DNA of 64,000 nucleotides from Desulfovibrio sp. (GTDB lineage Bacteria; Desulfobacterota; Desulfovibrionia; Desulfovibrionales; Desulfovibrionaceae): contig JAISZT010000098.1 of the NCBI GenBank assembly GCA_031284485.1, forward strand, positions 1-64,000. The letters are read 5' to 3'. Under the pieces are notes generated by a model that saw nothing but the letters and a program-made list of their open reading frames with translations, was not told where the DNA came from and ran no database searches. Below, piece by piece: positions 28,674-38,697 of the stretch (position 1 is its first letter; the number at the start of each line of letters is the position of its first letter). The position numbers were made by a program, and so were the translations under genes.

Positions 28674-30257
28674 ATGGAAGACAAGGAAAAACGCGGAAAA
28701 CCCGCCATCCGCCTGAACACAAAATCTCAGCACGCGGCCTATTTCATGCCCATGCTGGAGAGCCTGGCCGCGCACGAGGGCCTGAACGAAGTTCTCAAAA
28801 ACCGCACCTGCAAGGCCTGCGACCTGCTGGACGCGGGCGTGCCCCTTTTTCCCAACACCTTCCGCAAACAGCACCCGGTTGTCCATATTCTCAAACGTTT
28901 CAGCGGGATGCCCCCGGAAGGCCTGGCGGAAATGGAGGACGTTTTTTCCCTGGCCGGACGAATCGTTTCCATGCGCTCATTCGGGAAAGCCGCCTTTTTT
29001 CATTTGATGGACGTGAGCGGGCGCATCCAGTGCTACAGCGCCAAGGAGCAACTGGGCGAAGCCGATTACGCGGTCGTCAAAAAGCTGGAAGTGGGCGACA
29101 TTGTCGGCGTGCGCGGCATATTATTCCGCACAAAAACCGGCGAATTGACGATATCCTGCGGCAGCGTGACGCTGCTGACCAGGTCCATGCGGCCGCTGCC
29201 GGAAAAATACCACGGCCTCAAAGACATGGAAACGCGCTACCGCCAGCGCTATGTGGACCTCATCGTCACGCCGCGCTCACGGGAAATCTTTCTCAAGCGC
29301 AGTCAGATTGTGCGCGAATTCCGCCGTTTTATGGAAGACAACGGCTTTATGGAAGTGGAAACCCCGATGATGCAGCCCCTGCCCGGCGGGGCGACGGCGC
29401 GGCCCTTCGCAACCCACCACAACGCCCTGGACTTGCGGCTTTACATGCGCATCGCGCCGGAGCTTTATCTGAAGCGTCTGCTGGTGGGCGGATTTGAAAA
29501 AGTGTTTGAGCTTAACCGCAATTTCCGCAACGAAGGCATCGACACCCGCCACAACCCGGAATTCACCATGTGCGAATTCTACTGGGCCTACGCGACGTTT
29601 GAAGACCTCATGGACTATACGGAAAAGCTTCTTGCCCATCTGGCGAAAACAGTCTGCGGCACGACCGTCATTCCCTACCAGGGCAATGAAATCGACCTCA
29701 CCCAGGGGCGATGGAAACGCCTGAGCTTCCACAATTCCCTCACGGAAATCGGCGGACATTCGGAAGATTTCTATAACAACTACAACAAGCTTGCCGCCTA
29801 TATCCGCGAACGCGGCGAAAAAGCCACGGAAAACGATTGCCTGCAAAAGCTTCAGGCAAAACTCTTTGACCTTGACGTGGAACACAAGCTCATCCAGCCG
29901 CACTTCATTTACCATTACCCCACGGAAATTTCGCCTCTTTCGCGCCGCAACGACTTCAGGCCGAACCTTACCGACCGCTTTGAACTTTTTATTGCCGGAC
30001 GTGAACTGGCCAACGCGTTTTCAGAACTCAACGACCCGGTTGACCAGCGTTTGCGCTTTGAGGATCAGGCGCGTGAAAAAGCGGCCGGGGATGACGAGGC
30101 GCACAGCATGGACGAAGACTACCTGCGGGCGCTTGAATACGGCATGCCGCCGGCGGCGGGCCAGGGCATCGGCATTGACAGGCTTGTCATGCTGCTGACG
30201 GATTCCGCCTCCATCCGCGAAGTGATTTTATTCCCCCTGCTGAGGCCTGAATTTTAA
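28674..30257 (+). CDS. lysS: Lysyl-tRNA synthetase, class II
   Basis: A 527-residue class IIb synthetase that charges tRNA-Lys. An OB-fold anticodon-binding domain spans about 60-170, then the catalytic core with motif 2 (FRNEGIDTRHNPEFTMCEFY) and motif 3 (GIGIDRLVMLLTD). The frame is open to GTG 28593, but I chose ATG 28674 because GGAG sits 6 bases before it and a promoter lies inside the longer frame; ATG 28752 (MLESLAA) would match the usual N-terminus best but has no ribosome site. Residues before the LNEVLKNR region look non-conserved. Confidence 0.94.
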   Translation: MEDKEKRGKPAIRLNTKSQHAAYFMPMLESLAAHEGLNEVLKNRTCKACDLLDAGVPLFPNTFRKQHPVVHILKRFSGMPPEGLAEMEDVFSLAGRIVSMRSFGKAAFFHLMDVSGRIQCYSAKEQLGEADYAVVKKLEVGDIVGVRGILFRTKTGELTISCGSVTLLTRSMRPLPEKYHGLKDMETRYRQRYVDLIVTPRSREIFLKRSQIVREFRRFMEDNGFMEVETPMMQPLPGGATARPFATHHNALDLRLYMRIAPELYLKRLLVGGFEKVFELNRNFRNEGIDTRHNPEFTMCEFYWAYATFEDLMDYTEKLLAHLAKTVCGTTVIPYQGNEIDLTQGRWKRLSFHNSLTEIGGHSEDFYNNYNKLAAYIRERGEKATENDCLQKLQAKLFDLDVEHKLIQPHFIYHYPTEISPLSRRNDFRPNLTDRFELFIAGRELANAFSELNDPVDQRLRFEDQAREKAAGDDEAHSMDEDYLRALEYGMPPAAGQGIGIDRLVMLLTDSASIREVILFPLLRPEF

Positions 30258-30354
30258 AAAAATCAGCCTGTTGCATAGTTCGCGCAAATCATCGCAAGCA
30301 GTCTATAAAAAATTTATAAAAAATGTCTTGAAACTCGGGGAAAACTGGGTCAAG

Positions 30355-31590
30355 ATGCCGCAAATGTCCTTTGAACTATTTGTGGCCTTGCGCTATCTTT
30401 TTTCGCGGCGCAAGCAAACCTTCATCTATATCATCTCCCTGATGTCCATTCTGGGGGTGGCTTTGGGCGTAGGCGCCCTTGTGCTGGTTCTCGGCGTGTA
30501 CAACGGCCTGACCACGGACATGCGGGACAAGATTCTCGGCGCGAACGCCCACGGCATTGTCATGAGCCATATTCCCTCGGCCTTTGAACACGCGCCGAAC
30601 CTGACGGAGCAGATACGCGCCGTCCCCGGCGTTGTCGCCGCCATGCCCTTTATCTATACCGAAGTGATGCTTTCCGCGGGCGGCGGCGTAAAAGGCGTTG
30701 TGCTGCGCGGCGTCAATCCCGCGGAAGCGCCCGAAGTGCTCTCCATGCTCCGGCAAATAAAGGCCGGCAGCGTCGCCGGCCTGCAAAAAGAAGGCGCGCC
30801 CGGCATCATTATCGGGGAGGAACTGGCGCGGCGTCTCGGCCTTGGCCTCGCAAGCCGCGTCAACCTGCTCTCCCCCTCGGGTCAGAAGACATCCTCCGGC
30901 TATTCTCCGCGCATACGCCCCTTTGAAATTGCGGGCATCTTCAAAACCGGCATGTTCGAGTACGACTCCTCCCTGGCTTTTGTCTCCCTTGAGGCCGCCC
31001 GCGATGTCCTGGGCTTGCCGCCAACCTTTCTTTCCGGAATTGAAATCACCGTCGCCGATGTTTACGAGGCGGACAAAACAGCCGCCCTCCTGACCGAAGC
31101 GCTGGGGCCGAGCTTTTACGTCCGCACCTGGATGGAAATGAACGCCAACCTCTTCGCCGCTCTCAAACTGGAAAAGGTGGGCATGTTCATTCTGCTTGCA
31201 ATGGTGGTTTTGATCGGCTCATTTTCCATCGTCACCTCGCTTGTCATGCTGGTCATGGAAAAAACCCGCGACATTGCCGTCATGATGTCCATGGGCGCCA
31301 CGCCCGGCATGATCCGCCGCATTTTCATGCTTCAGGGCACGATCATAGGCGTCATAGGCACACTGTCCGGCTATGCGCTCGGCCTCACCCTGGGCGAGCT
31401 GCTCAAGCGCTACCAGTTCATCAAGCTGCCGGACAACGTCTACACCGTGGACCATCTGCCCATCATCATCACGGCTTCGGATATCTGCATTGTCGGGGCA
31501 AGCGCGCTGCTGCTCTGCTTTCTGGCCACCCTCTACCCGGCGCGGCAGGCTGCCCGCCTGCAACCGGCCGAAGCTCTGAGATACGAATGA
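30355..31590 (+). CDS. lolC: LolC/LolE-family lipoprotein-releasing permease
   Basis: A 411-residue inner-membrane subunit of the LolCDE complex, which releases outer-membrane lipoproteins to LolA. It has the family layout: N-terminal helix (about 25-50; ISLMSILGVALGVGALVLVLG), a large periplasmic domain, and three C-terminal helices (about 285-400). I chose ATG 30355 because the preceding in-frame residues are lysine-rich and outside the family; ATG 30364 is possible. A single permease gene is present, so it may act as a homodimer (LolF-like) rather than with LolE. Its stop overlaps the lolD start by 4 bases. Confidence 0.92.
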   Translation: MPQMSFELFVALRYLFSRRKQTFIYIISLMSILGVALGVGALVLVLGVYNGLTTDMRDKILGANAHGIVMSHIPSAFEHAPNLTEQIRAVPGVVAAMPFIYTEVMLSAGGGVKGVVLRGVNPAEAPEVLSMLRQIKAGSVAGLQKEGAPGIIIGEELARRLGLGLASRVNLLSPSGQKTSSGYSPRIRPFEIAGIFKTGMFEYDSSLAFVSLEAARDVLGLPPTFLSGIEITVADVYEADKTAALLTEALGPSFYVRTWMEMNANLFAALKLEKVGMFILLAMVVLIGSFSIVTSLVMLVMEKTRDIAVMMSMGATPGMIRRIFMLQGTIIGVIGTLSGYALGLTLGELLKRYQFIKLPDNVYTVDHLPIIITASDICIVGASALLLCFLATLYPARQAARLQPAEALRYE

Positions 31591-32327
31591 TGTCCGGAAT
31601 CTATAAATTTTCCAACGTCACAAAAAAATTTTCCGGCCCGGAGGAAAATCTTGAAATTCTCAAGGATATCAATTTGGTCATAGACGAAGGGGAGTCGGTT
31701 GCCATCATAGGAGCTTCAGGTTCCGGCAAATCCACCCTCTTGCATCTTATGGGCGCTCTTGATATTCCTAGCAGCGGCACCGTGTCGTTCAACGATCAGA
31801 ATCTGGCGGGCATGAGTCTGGAACAAAAAGCCGATTTTCGCAATAAGACGCTGGGATTCGTTTTCCAGTTTCATCATCTGCTGCCGGAATTTTCACCGCT
31901 GGAAAACGTCGCCATGCCCGCCATCATCGGCGGCGCGCGCCGGTCGGACGTGCTGCCCAAAGCATACGACATGCTTGAACGCGTCGGGCTTACCGGACGC
32001 GCGCACAGCAAGGTCGCCACCCTCTCCGGCGGGGAGCGGCAACGTGTGGCCATAGCGCGTGCGGTTTTTTTGCGGCCGCGCGTTCTTCTGGCCGACGAGC
32101 CGACCGGCAACCTGGATGAAGCAGCGGGGGCGCAGGTGAGCGGCCTGATGCATGAACTCAACCGTGAACTGGGCATGACCTTGGTGGTGGTAACGCATAA
32201 CCGGGATATTGCCGCAGGAATGAACCGCACAGTAGAACTTAAAACCGGCAAGCTCCTGCCCTTGCAGAGCGATCAGACTTGCCGCACAACGCCACTTTCT
32301 GCACAGGCCAACGGGGACGTAGTATGA
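31587..32327 (+). CDS. lolD: LolD, ATPase of the lipoprotein-releasing complex
   Basis: A 246-residue MacB/LolD-type ABC ATPase. Walker A GASGSGKST, signature LSGGERQRVAIARAV and Walker B VLLADEPTGNLD are intact, as is the H-loop VVVTHN. The LolD-specific stretch FQFHHLLPEFSPLENV is present. Its C-terminus has about 20 additional polar residues whose codons overlap the bamA ribosome site. It overlaps lolC and bamA by ATGA at both ends. Confidence 0.93.
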   Translation: MMSGIYKFSNVTKKFSGPEENLEILKDINLVIDEGESVAIIGASGSGKSTLLHLMGALDIPSSGTVSFNDQNLAGMSLEQKADFRNKTLGFVFQFHHLLPEFSPLENVAMPAIIGGARRSDVLPKAYDMLERVGLTGRAHSKVATLSGGERQRVAIARAVFLRPRVLLADEPTGNLDEAAGAQVSGLMHELNRELGMTLVVVTHNRDIAAGMNRTVELKTGKLLPLQSDQTCRTTPLSAQANGDVV

Positions 32328-35071
32328 AAAAGCATGTATGTAGCGCGCTCATCAAGGCACTTTCTCTTTTAACCCTGACGTGCGCTTTTCAGGCGAGCAT
32401 GCCTGCCCACACAGTCGCTGCGGAGCAGCCGCCGCTGGTGCTGGTTTTACCCTTCCAGGTCAACGCCGGCCCCGAGATGCCGAACGCCCAAAACGATGTG
32501 CCGCAGCAGATTGTGAGCCAGCTTGAGAACAGCGGCCTCAAAGCCGTGCCCATGAACCGCGCGCGCGCGCTGCTCGCAGGCCGGCAGCCCGCCGTCAACA
32601 TATCCGCGGCGCGCGAACTGGGACGCAAGGCGGGCGCCGCGCTTGTCATTTACGGTTCTTTCAACCAGCTCGGCGACACTTTCACCATGGATACGCGCCT
32701 TGTTCCCGTGGAAAAGGGCGATGCCGTGCCCGAAGGATTTGAACGGGACTCTCTGGTGTCGCTGACCGAATGCGCAAACGCCCTGGCCACCCGCGCGGCG
32801 GGCATGCTTGGCGTACAGGACAGGCGCGCCGCCGCGCGGCCCGGCCTTGTCCCCATGACCGCCCCCACCGGCGGGGGAATCAGCGACGTGCAGATACGCG
32901 GCATGAAAATTCTGGATCCGGACATAGTGCTTGCGCGCATGACCATCCGCCGCGGCGACAAGCCGGACGCCAACGCCATCAACGAAGAAGTCAAACGCAT
33001 CTGGAGCATGGGATATTTCAGCGACGTGCACACCACCATGGAAAACAATGTTCTTGTTTTCACCGTGGCGGAAAAACCGCGCATAGACAATATTGTCGTG
33101 GAAGGCTCCCACAATATTGATCAGGAGGATGTGCTGGCCGCCATGAGCACCAAAACCGGCAATGTCCTCAACGAGCAGATGCTCGCCGACGACCTGCAAA
33201 AAGTGACGGAACTTTATCGAAAAGAGGGCTATTATCTGGCAAACGCCTCGTACAAACTGCAGGATCGCCCCGGCGGCACGGGGGCCGTGCTTGTGATCAA
33301 TGTTGAGGAAGGCGGCAAGCTCTACATACAGGAAGTGCGGATCGACGGTCTCAAGGAATTGAAGCGCGGCGACATTGAGGACTATCTGGCGCTCAAGAAG
33401 CGCGGCATCCTTTCCTGGTTCACCGGCACAGGCACGCTCAAGGAAGAATATCTGGAGCGCGACACAAACGCCATCGCCGCCTATGGACTGAACGAAGGCT
33501 TTATCGACATTCAGGTTTCCGCGCCGCAGGTTGAGTACAAACAGGACGGCATCCACATTATTTTCACCGTGCATGAGGGGCCCCGCTATACCGTGCGCGA
33601 GATAAAATTTGCCGGCGACATCATTGACACCGAAGAAAACATGCTGAACGTGGTGGAGATGGACGACTGGAAGAAGTCGGAGAAAAACTTCTCCCTGACC
33701 GTCATGCAGGAAGACACCAAACGCCTCACAGACTTTTACGCCGACTACGGATACGCGTTCGCCGAAGTGGACACGCGGCTCATGAAGGCTGATGACGGTT
33801 CCGCGCAGGTGGACGTGGGATACATGATCACCAAAAAGCAGAAAGTCTTCATCCGACGGCTCCTGACCGAAGGGAACAACAAAACGCGGGACAACGTCAT
33901 CCTGCGTGAAATGCGCCTTGGCGACGGCGATATGTATGAAGGGGCGAAGTTGCGCCGCTCAACCGAACGTCTCAACCGTCTGCGCTATTTTTCCGCTGTC
34001 GATACCGAGCTGATTCCCACCGGCGCGGAAGACGAAGTCGACCTCAAAATCAAGGTCAAAGAGGCGAACACCGGCGCCATCATGGGAGGTATCGGCTATT
34101 CCACATACTACGACGTGGGCGTTACCGCCTCCATTATGGAACGCAACCTTTTCGGACGGGGCTACTGGATCCAGTTGCAGGGCTTTTTCTCCTGGCGGCG
34201 CACCACAGGCATGCTTTCTTTGACCAACCCGCGGCTCTACGATACGGAAATCTCCATCGGCAACGATATCTACTATATCCACGACTACTGGGACGACTTC
34301 ACCAAGGAAACCATCGGCGACACCATACGCTTTGCCTATCCCCTGGGTGAATACACCTCCGTCGGCCTGTCCTACCGCCTGGAACGCTATGAACTCACCG
34401 ATGTGTACCTGGACGCCTCCCCCTACATCCGCGACTACAAAGGCACAAACTGGACAAGCGCCGTTTCCGCCCGCATACTGCGCGACACCACGGATTCAAA
34501 GGAACGTCCCACCCGTGGAACCATCACGCGGTTCTGGTCGGAATACGGCGGCGGCGGACTCGGCGGCACAGACAACTTCATCAAATCTGTGGCCGACTGG
34601 CAGGGGTTCTGGTCTGTCACCCCCGAGAACACCTTCCATTTACGCGGACGCCTTGGCGGAGTTTTTGAAAACTCCGACCAGAACGTGCCGGTTTTTGAAC
34701 GCTTCTGGCTGGGCGGAATGGACACCATACGCGGGTACGCGTACTCCGACATTTCTCCCCGCGACTATAAATACCGCGGCGACCAGATAGGCGGCGACCG
34801 CATGGGCATTGTCAACGCCGAATATATATGGACGTTCCAGAAAGACCTTGGGCTTGCCCTGGTGCCCTTTGTTGACGCCGGCTTTAATATTGACCAGAAA
34901 ACCATGGGCAATGATCTGGACAAATACTTTGTCGCCTCGACGGGCCTGGAGCTTCGCTGGCGCTCACCCATGGGCGACCTGCGCATTGCCTACGGCTTTC
35001 CTCTGGTGCAGGGATACGACAAAGAAATGAAGCAAGGCCGGCTGGAGTTCAGCATGGGGCAGTTCTTTTAG
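32324..35071 (+). CDS. bamA: Outer-membrane protein assembly factor BamA with additional N-terminal domain
   Basis: A 915-residue Omp85 protein that inserts beta-barrel proteins into the outer membrane. A signal peptide covers about 1-33. Residues 35-165 form an additional alpha/beta domain ([33 protein letters not shown]) resembling TolB-N/CsgG-type domains, not seen in E. coli BamA (810 residues). Five POTRA repeats follow from about 187 to 580, then the 16-strand barrel with the conserved [12 protein letters not shown] and a terminal Phe. The start at ATG 32324 has GGGGA 6 bases upstream and forms ATGA with the lolD stop; a TTG at 32279 is unlikely. Confidence 0.94.
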   Translation: MKKHVCSALIKALSLLTLTCAFQASMPAHTVAAEQPPLVLVLPFQVNAGPEMPNAQNDVPQQIVSQLENSGLKAVPMNRARALLAGRQPAVNISAARELGRKAGAALVIYGSFNQLGDTFTMDTRLVPVEKGDAVPEGFERDSLVSLTECANALATRAAGMLGVQDRRAAARPGLVPMTAPTGGGISDVQIRGMKILDPDIVLARMTIRRGDKPDANAINEEVKRIWSMGYFSDVHTTMENNVLVFTVAEKPRIDNIVVEGSHNIDQEDVLAAMSTKTGNVLNEQMLADDLQKVTELYRKEGYYLANASYKLQDRPGGTGAVLVINVEEGGKLYIQEVRIDGLKELKRGDIEDYLALKKRGILSWFTGTGTLKEEYLERDTNAIAAYGLNEGFIDIQVSAPQVEYKQDGIHIIFTVHEGPRYTVREIKFAGDIIDTEENMLNVVEMDDWKKSEKNFSLTVMQEDTKRLTDFYADYGYAFAEVDTRLMKADDGSAQVDVGYMITKKQKVFIRRLLTEGNNKTRDNVILREMRLGDGDMYEGAKLRRSTERLNRLRYFSAVDTELIPTGAEDEVDLKIKVKEANTGAIMGGIGYSTYYDVGVTASIMERNLFGRGYWIQLQGFFSWRRTTGMLSLTNPRLYDTEISIGNDIYYIHDYWDDFTKETIGDTIRFAYPLGEYTSVGLSYRLERYELTDVYLDASPYIRDYKGTNWTSAVSARILRDTTDSKERPTRGTITRFWSEYGGGGLGGTDNFIKSVADWQGFWSVTPENTFHLRGRLGGVFENSDQNVPVFERFWLGGMDTIRGYAYSDISPRDYKYRGDQIGGDRMGIVNAEYIWTFQKDLGLALVPFVDAGFNIDQKTMGNDLDKYFVASTGLELRWRSPMGDLRIAYGFPLVQGYDKEMKQGRLEFSMGQFF

Positions 35072-35847
35072 GCCGTTTTGCGGCAGAGCAGCCACACGCC
35101 CAGCAGCAGCAACGGCAGGCAGAGCGCCTGGCCCATGGTCAACCAGCCAAAAGCCAGGTAACCCAGTTGCGCATCGGGCATGCGCACGAATTCCACAAGA
35201 AAGCGCGCCGTGCCGTATCCCGCGGCAAAAAGCCCGGCAACCGCCCCTGTTTTACGCGGTTTTGAGGAATAGACCCACAGGGCGATAAACAGCGCAATTC
35301 CCTCCAGCAACGCCTCGTATATCTGCGACGGATGACGCGGCAAGGCGCCGGCGCCCGGAAAGACGACGGCCCAGGGCACGTCGCTGACCTTGCCCCAAAG
35401 TTCGCCGTTTATAAAATTGCCCACACGTCCGAAAAAAAGCCCCAGGGGCACGAGGGGCGCCGCAAAATCCGCAACCTCCCAAAAAGATTTGCCGCGGCTG
35501 TTCGCAAAATACAGAAAAGCCCCCAGCACGCCCAGCAGCCCGCCGTGAAACGACATGCCGCCGTTCCATATACGCAGTATTTCCATCGGATCACGGATAT
35601 ACACCGCCAGGTCATAAAACAGCGCATACCCGAGACGCCCGCCGAGAATAACGCCCAGCATGGCGCAGGTGAGCAAATCATCCACATAGGCGGGCGACCA
35701 CGCCCCGCCGGAACGCGCCGCCCGTCTGCGGCCAAGCCACCACCCCGCCGCAAAGCCGGCAAGATACATAAGGCCATACCAGCGCATCTGCAGAGGGCCT
35801 ATGGAAAAAGCCACCGGATCAACAGGAAAAAAACTCATTCCTGCCAT
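35068..35847 (-). CDS. lgt: Prolipoprotein diacylglyceryl transferase
   Basis: A 259-residue integral inner-membrane enzyme that adds diacylglycerol from phosphatidylglycerol to the lipobox cysteine, the first step of lipoprotein maturation. The family signature [13 protein letters not shown] is intact, as are the HGGLLG and [12 protein letters not shown] motifs, and seven hydrophobic segments are visible. Its stop overlaps the convergent bamA stop by 4 bases; its start overlaps the moaC end by 13 bases. Confidence 0.95.
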   Translation of the reverse strand: MAGMSFFPVDPVAFSIGPLQMRWYGLMYLAGFAAGWWLGRRRAARSGGAWSPAYVDDLLTCAMLGVILGGRLGYALFYDLAVYIRDPMEILRIWNGGMSFHGGLLGVLGAFLYFANSRGKSFWEVADFAAPLVPLGLFFGRVGNFINGELWGKVSDVPWAVVFPGAGALPRHPSQIYEALLEGIALFIALWVYSSKPRKTGAVAGLFAAGYGTARFLVEFVRMPDAQLGYLAFGWLTMGQALCLPLLLLGVWLLCRKTA

Positions 35848-36329
35848 TCCGGCGCGTTAAACTCGCCCCTGCTCCCGCCGCTCTTGTGCAGCAGGCGCAC
35901 GCGGGTGATGACGATATCACGCTGAACGGCCTTGCACATGTCATAAATTATTGCGGCGGCTGTCTGGGCGGCCACAATGGCTTCCATTTCCACGCCGGTG
36001 ACGTTGTCGGCCCGGATTTCAGCCTTGATGTGTATCTGGGGCGGGCTTTCACGCTCGGCAAAGGAAATATCCACGAAATTCAAGGCAATGGGATGGCAAA
36101 GAGGGATCAGATCACTGACTCGTTTGGCCGCCATAATCCCGCCGATTTGAGCGCATGCCAAAACATTCCCCTTGGGCAGAGCCGATTTTTTAAGCAATTC
36201 CAAGGTGGCGGGGGCCATCTCCACAACAGCCTCGGCAACGGCGACGCGCCTTGTGGGCGGCTTTTCACCCACATCTACCATTTTAATTTCGCCATGAGGC
36301 GTCATATGTGAAAAATCAGTTTTTGGCAT
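35835..36329 (-). CDS. moaC: Cyclic pyranopterin monophosphate synthase
   Basis: A 164-residue enzyme of molybdopterin biosynthesis that forms cyclic pyranopterin monophosphate after MoaA. The active-site motifs [13 protein letters not shown] and [23 protein letters not shown] are complete. I start it at ATG 36329, which has GGGGGAGG 8 bases upstream and gives the usual [10 protein letters not shown]-terminus; an in-frame ATG at 36359 precedes the ribosome site. No other molybdopterin gene is in the window. It overlaps lgt by 13 bases. Confidence 0.95.
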   Translation of the reverse strand: MPKTDFSHMTPHGEIKMVDVGEKPPTRRVAVAEAVVEMAPATLELLKKSALPKGNVLACAQIGGIMAAKRVSDLIPLCHPIALNFVDISFAERESPPQIHIKAEIRADNVTGVEMEAIVAAQTAAAIIYDMCKAVQRDIVITRVRLLHKSGGSRGEFNAPEWQE

Positions 36330-36389
36330 GTCCCAATCCTCCCCCTGTTTTATCCGCAAACTATGCGAAATGTATGCGGCGTCCTGCCT

Positions 36390-37598
36390 CTATGGCATCT
36401 GTTTACCTATATACCGCTGAAAAAAAACTGTAAACAAACTGCATGCCTGGGCAGTCATGCGTTCAAATCCCGCGCGTTCACGCAGCGCCCCGGCGCGGGA
36501 CACAAGCCTGTCGCGCAACCGCGCGTCCAGCATGATATTCAGCATGGCATGCGCCAGCGCTTGCGGATTATTGTCCTCCAGCATCAGGGCCGCGTCTTCG
36601 TGCCCGCGCAGACGCTCAAGGTGCAAACCGCTGCGGCTGCAAATAACCGGCAGAAACGACGCGAAGCCGGCCCAAAGCGCGTCCGGGCGCTCATCAAAGG
36701 CCGGGCCGGGCGCAAGCCACGCATGGCAGCCTTCAAGCACATCCGGCATATACTGATCGTTTAACAGACAAAGGCGTGACGCCACGCCAAGATTCGTCGC
36801 TTCTTCCAGTATTTCAGCGTAAAGAGGCCCAGCCCCCGCCATGCGCACTTCCCACAGAGGCGCGTCATCCCTTTGCCAAATGGCCGTCATGGCGCGCACC
36901 GCGGAGCGCGCGCCCGATCGCGGGGTCAGGCTTGAACCCATGCCAAAAACAAAATGCCTGCCTTCCTCCCATTCCGGCGCCTGCGTGTAGGCGTTCACGT
37001 CGATGCCCGGCGACAGAAGAACAAGCTTGTCCTCGTCGGCAGGCGCGGCGCGGTCTTTGAAAAAACGGCGATCCGGCGCATTGCGGACCGTCTTTTCCCA
37101 CGCTTTCACGATATGGCGGCGCACATACTCCGAACCACACAAAATGCCGTGCGCGGAGCACAGCATTTTACTGCCGCAAATTTCCGGCGGCGGCGGCCGC
37201 AGGAAAAAGGCGTGCACAAGCACGGCGCCGCCCTCACGCCGCATGCGCAGCATCCTGTACCCCAAATCAAGCGACTCCACCCCCACAGTCTGTATCAGCA
37301 GCGTTTCATTCCTCCGCTGCCAGTTCCAGAGACGCAAAAGCAGCAAAGGATTCCCTGCCCACGAACCGCCCACCGTCAGCACGGGCAGCCGCATTTCCAG
37401 GGCGCACGCGTGCAGCCAGGAATTTTTCAAACAAACGAGCGTTGGTTTGACGCGCACTCTCTCGCGCAGAGCCAGGGCGAGCGCCAGAGTTTGCTCTTCC
37501 TCAACGTCAGGCACGCTGACAAAAGGCGAATTTTGCCCGTTTTCCGCCCTGTTGCGCAGGCAAATCAGCACGCAGGCGGCAAAATTCGCTGTTTTCAT
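36390..37598 (-). CDS. GT-B glycosyltransferase, family 4-like
   Basis: A 402-residue glycosyltransferase with a GT-B layout: N-terminal half with GGSWAGNPLLLLRL and GVESLDLGYRML, then a C-terminal nucleotide-sugar half (FVFGMGSSLTPRSG, WEVRMAGAGPLY, LLNDQYMPDVLEGCHAWLAP). The end FDERPDALWAGFASFLPVI lacks a textbook EGFGLxxLE motif, so donor contacts differ. The start at ATG 37598 has GGGAA 4 bases upstream; the frame extends further back without a ribosome site. It lies between asd and moaC; likely acceptor is a surface polysaccharide or lipid, but that is inference. Confidence 0.75.
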   Translation of the reverse strand: MKTANFAACVLICLRNRAENGQNSPFVSVPDVEEEQTLALALALRERVRVKPTLVCLKNSWLHACALEMRLPVLTVGGSWAGNPLLLLRLWNWQRRNETLLIQTVGVESLDLGYRMLRMRREGGAVLVHAFFLRPPPPEICGSKMLCSAHGILCGSEYVRRHIVKAWEKTVRNAPDRRFFKDRAAPADEDKLVLLSPGIDVNAYTQAPEWEEGRHFVFGMGSSLTPRSGARSAVRAMTAIWQRDDAPLWEVRMAGAGPLYAEILEEATNLGVASRLCLLNDQYMPDVLEGCHAWLAPGPAFDERPDALWAGFASFLPVICSRSGLHLERLRGHEDAALMLEDNNPQALAHAMLNIMLDARLRDRLVSRAGALRERAGFERMTAQACSLFTVFFQRYIGKQMP

Positions 37599-37624
37599 AT
37601 CGTTCCCGCGTAAAAAATTGCGGA

Positions 37625-38683
37625 TTACTGCAAAAACGCGTTGTTGTCCGTCACACGCAGCAGATCCCGCGCGCACAGTTCCTCGGCAATCTGCACGGCG
37701 TTGAGCGCCGCCCCTTTGCGCACGTTATCCGCCACAATCCACATATTCAAGGCATTTTCACCGCTTTCGTCCTCGCGAATGCGCCCCACATAGACCGGAT
37801 CCTCGCCACCGGCAAACAGCGGCATAGGGTACATTTTTTCACGCGGATTGTCGTACACGACGACGCCGGGCGCTTGAGAAAGCAGTACGCGCGCCTCCTT
37901 GGCCGAAATTTTCCTTACCGTCTCCACGTTCACGGATTCGGCATGACCGTAAAATACCGGCACGCGCGCGCACGTGGCTGTGACCTTCACGGCGGGATCG
38001 TCCAGAATTTTCACTGTTTCATTGACCATTTTCATTTCTTCCTTGGTATAGTCATTCTCCAGAAAGACATCAATGTGCGGCAATACATTGAACGCTATAC
38101 GGTGGGGATACACCCTGTTTTCCGTGTCGCGGGCGTTAAAGAGGTCACGCGTCTGGCGTTCAAGCTCTTCAATGCCTTTCTGCCCCGTACCGGACACAGC
38201 CTGATATGTTGAAACCACCACACGCCTGACGGCGGCAAAATCATGCAGCGGCTTCAGGACAACGACTATCTGGATTGTGGAACAATTGGGATTGGCGATA
38301 ATGCCTTTATGCCGGTCAAGGTGCTCCGGGTTGACCTCGGGCACCACCAGCGGGCAGCGCTCATCCATGCGCCAAGCGGCGGAATTGTCCACGACAACGC
38401 ATCCGGCGTGGACGGCGTGGGGGGCAAAGCGCAAAGACGCCGCCCCGCCCGCGGAAAAAACGGCCAGACTTATGCCGGTGAAACTGTCTTCCCTCAATTC
38501 CTCCACCGTCAATTCCTCATCTCCATAGGGCACTTTGCCGCCTGCGGAGCGGACTGAAGCAAAAGCCCGCATACAGGTAGCCGGGAACTTCCTGTCGTGA
38601 AGGGTTTTGAGCATTTCGCGGCCCACAGCGCCTGTGGCCCCGACAACAGCAACTGTCAGTGTTTTGTTCATGCTTGTAGTCAT
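37625..38683 (-). CDS. asd: Aspartate-semialdehyde dehydrogenase
   Basis: A 352-residue NADPH-dependent enzyme of the aspartate pathway to lysine, threonine, methionine and diaminopimelate. The dinucleotide motif GATGAVG is near the N-terminus and the catalytic Cys is in NPNCSTIQ; the later ESVNVE and FGH-type substrate motifs are visible. The ribosome site AAGGAAGG precedes ATG 38683, so that start is preferred over TTG 38701. It lies 14 bases after the asnS stop, forming an aspartate-family pair. Confidence 0.94.
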   Translation of the reverse strand: MTTSMNKTLTVAVVGATGAVGREMLKTLHDRKFPATCMRAFASVRSAGGKVPYGDEELTVEELREDSFTGISLAVFSAGGAASLRFAPHAVHAGCVVVDNSAAWRMDERCPLVVPEVNPEHLDRHKGIIANPNCSTIQIVVVLKPLHDFAAVRRVVVSTYQAVSGTGQKGIEELERQTRDLFNARDTENRVYPHRIAFNVLPHIDVFLENDYTKEEMKMVNETVKILDDPAVKVTATCARVPVFYGHAESVNVETVRKISAKEARVLLSQAPGVVVYDNPREKMYPMPLFAGGEDPVYVGRIREDESGENALNMWIVADNVRKGAALNAVQIAEELCARDLLRVTDNNAFLQ

Positions 38684-38697
38684 TGTATTCCTTCCTT

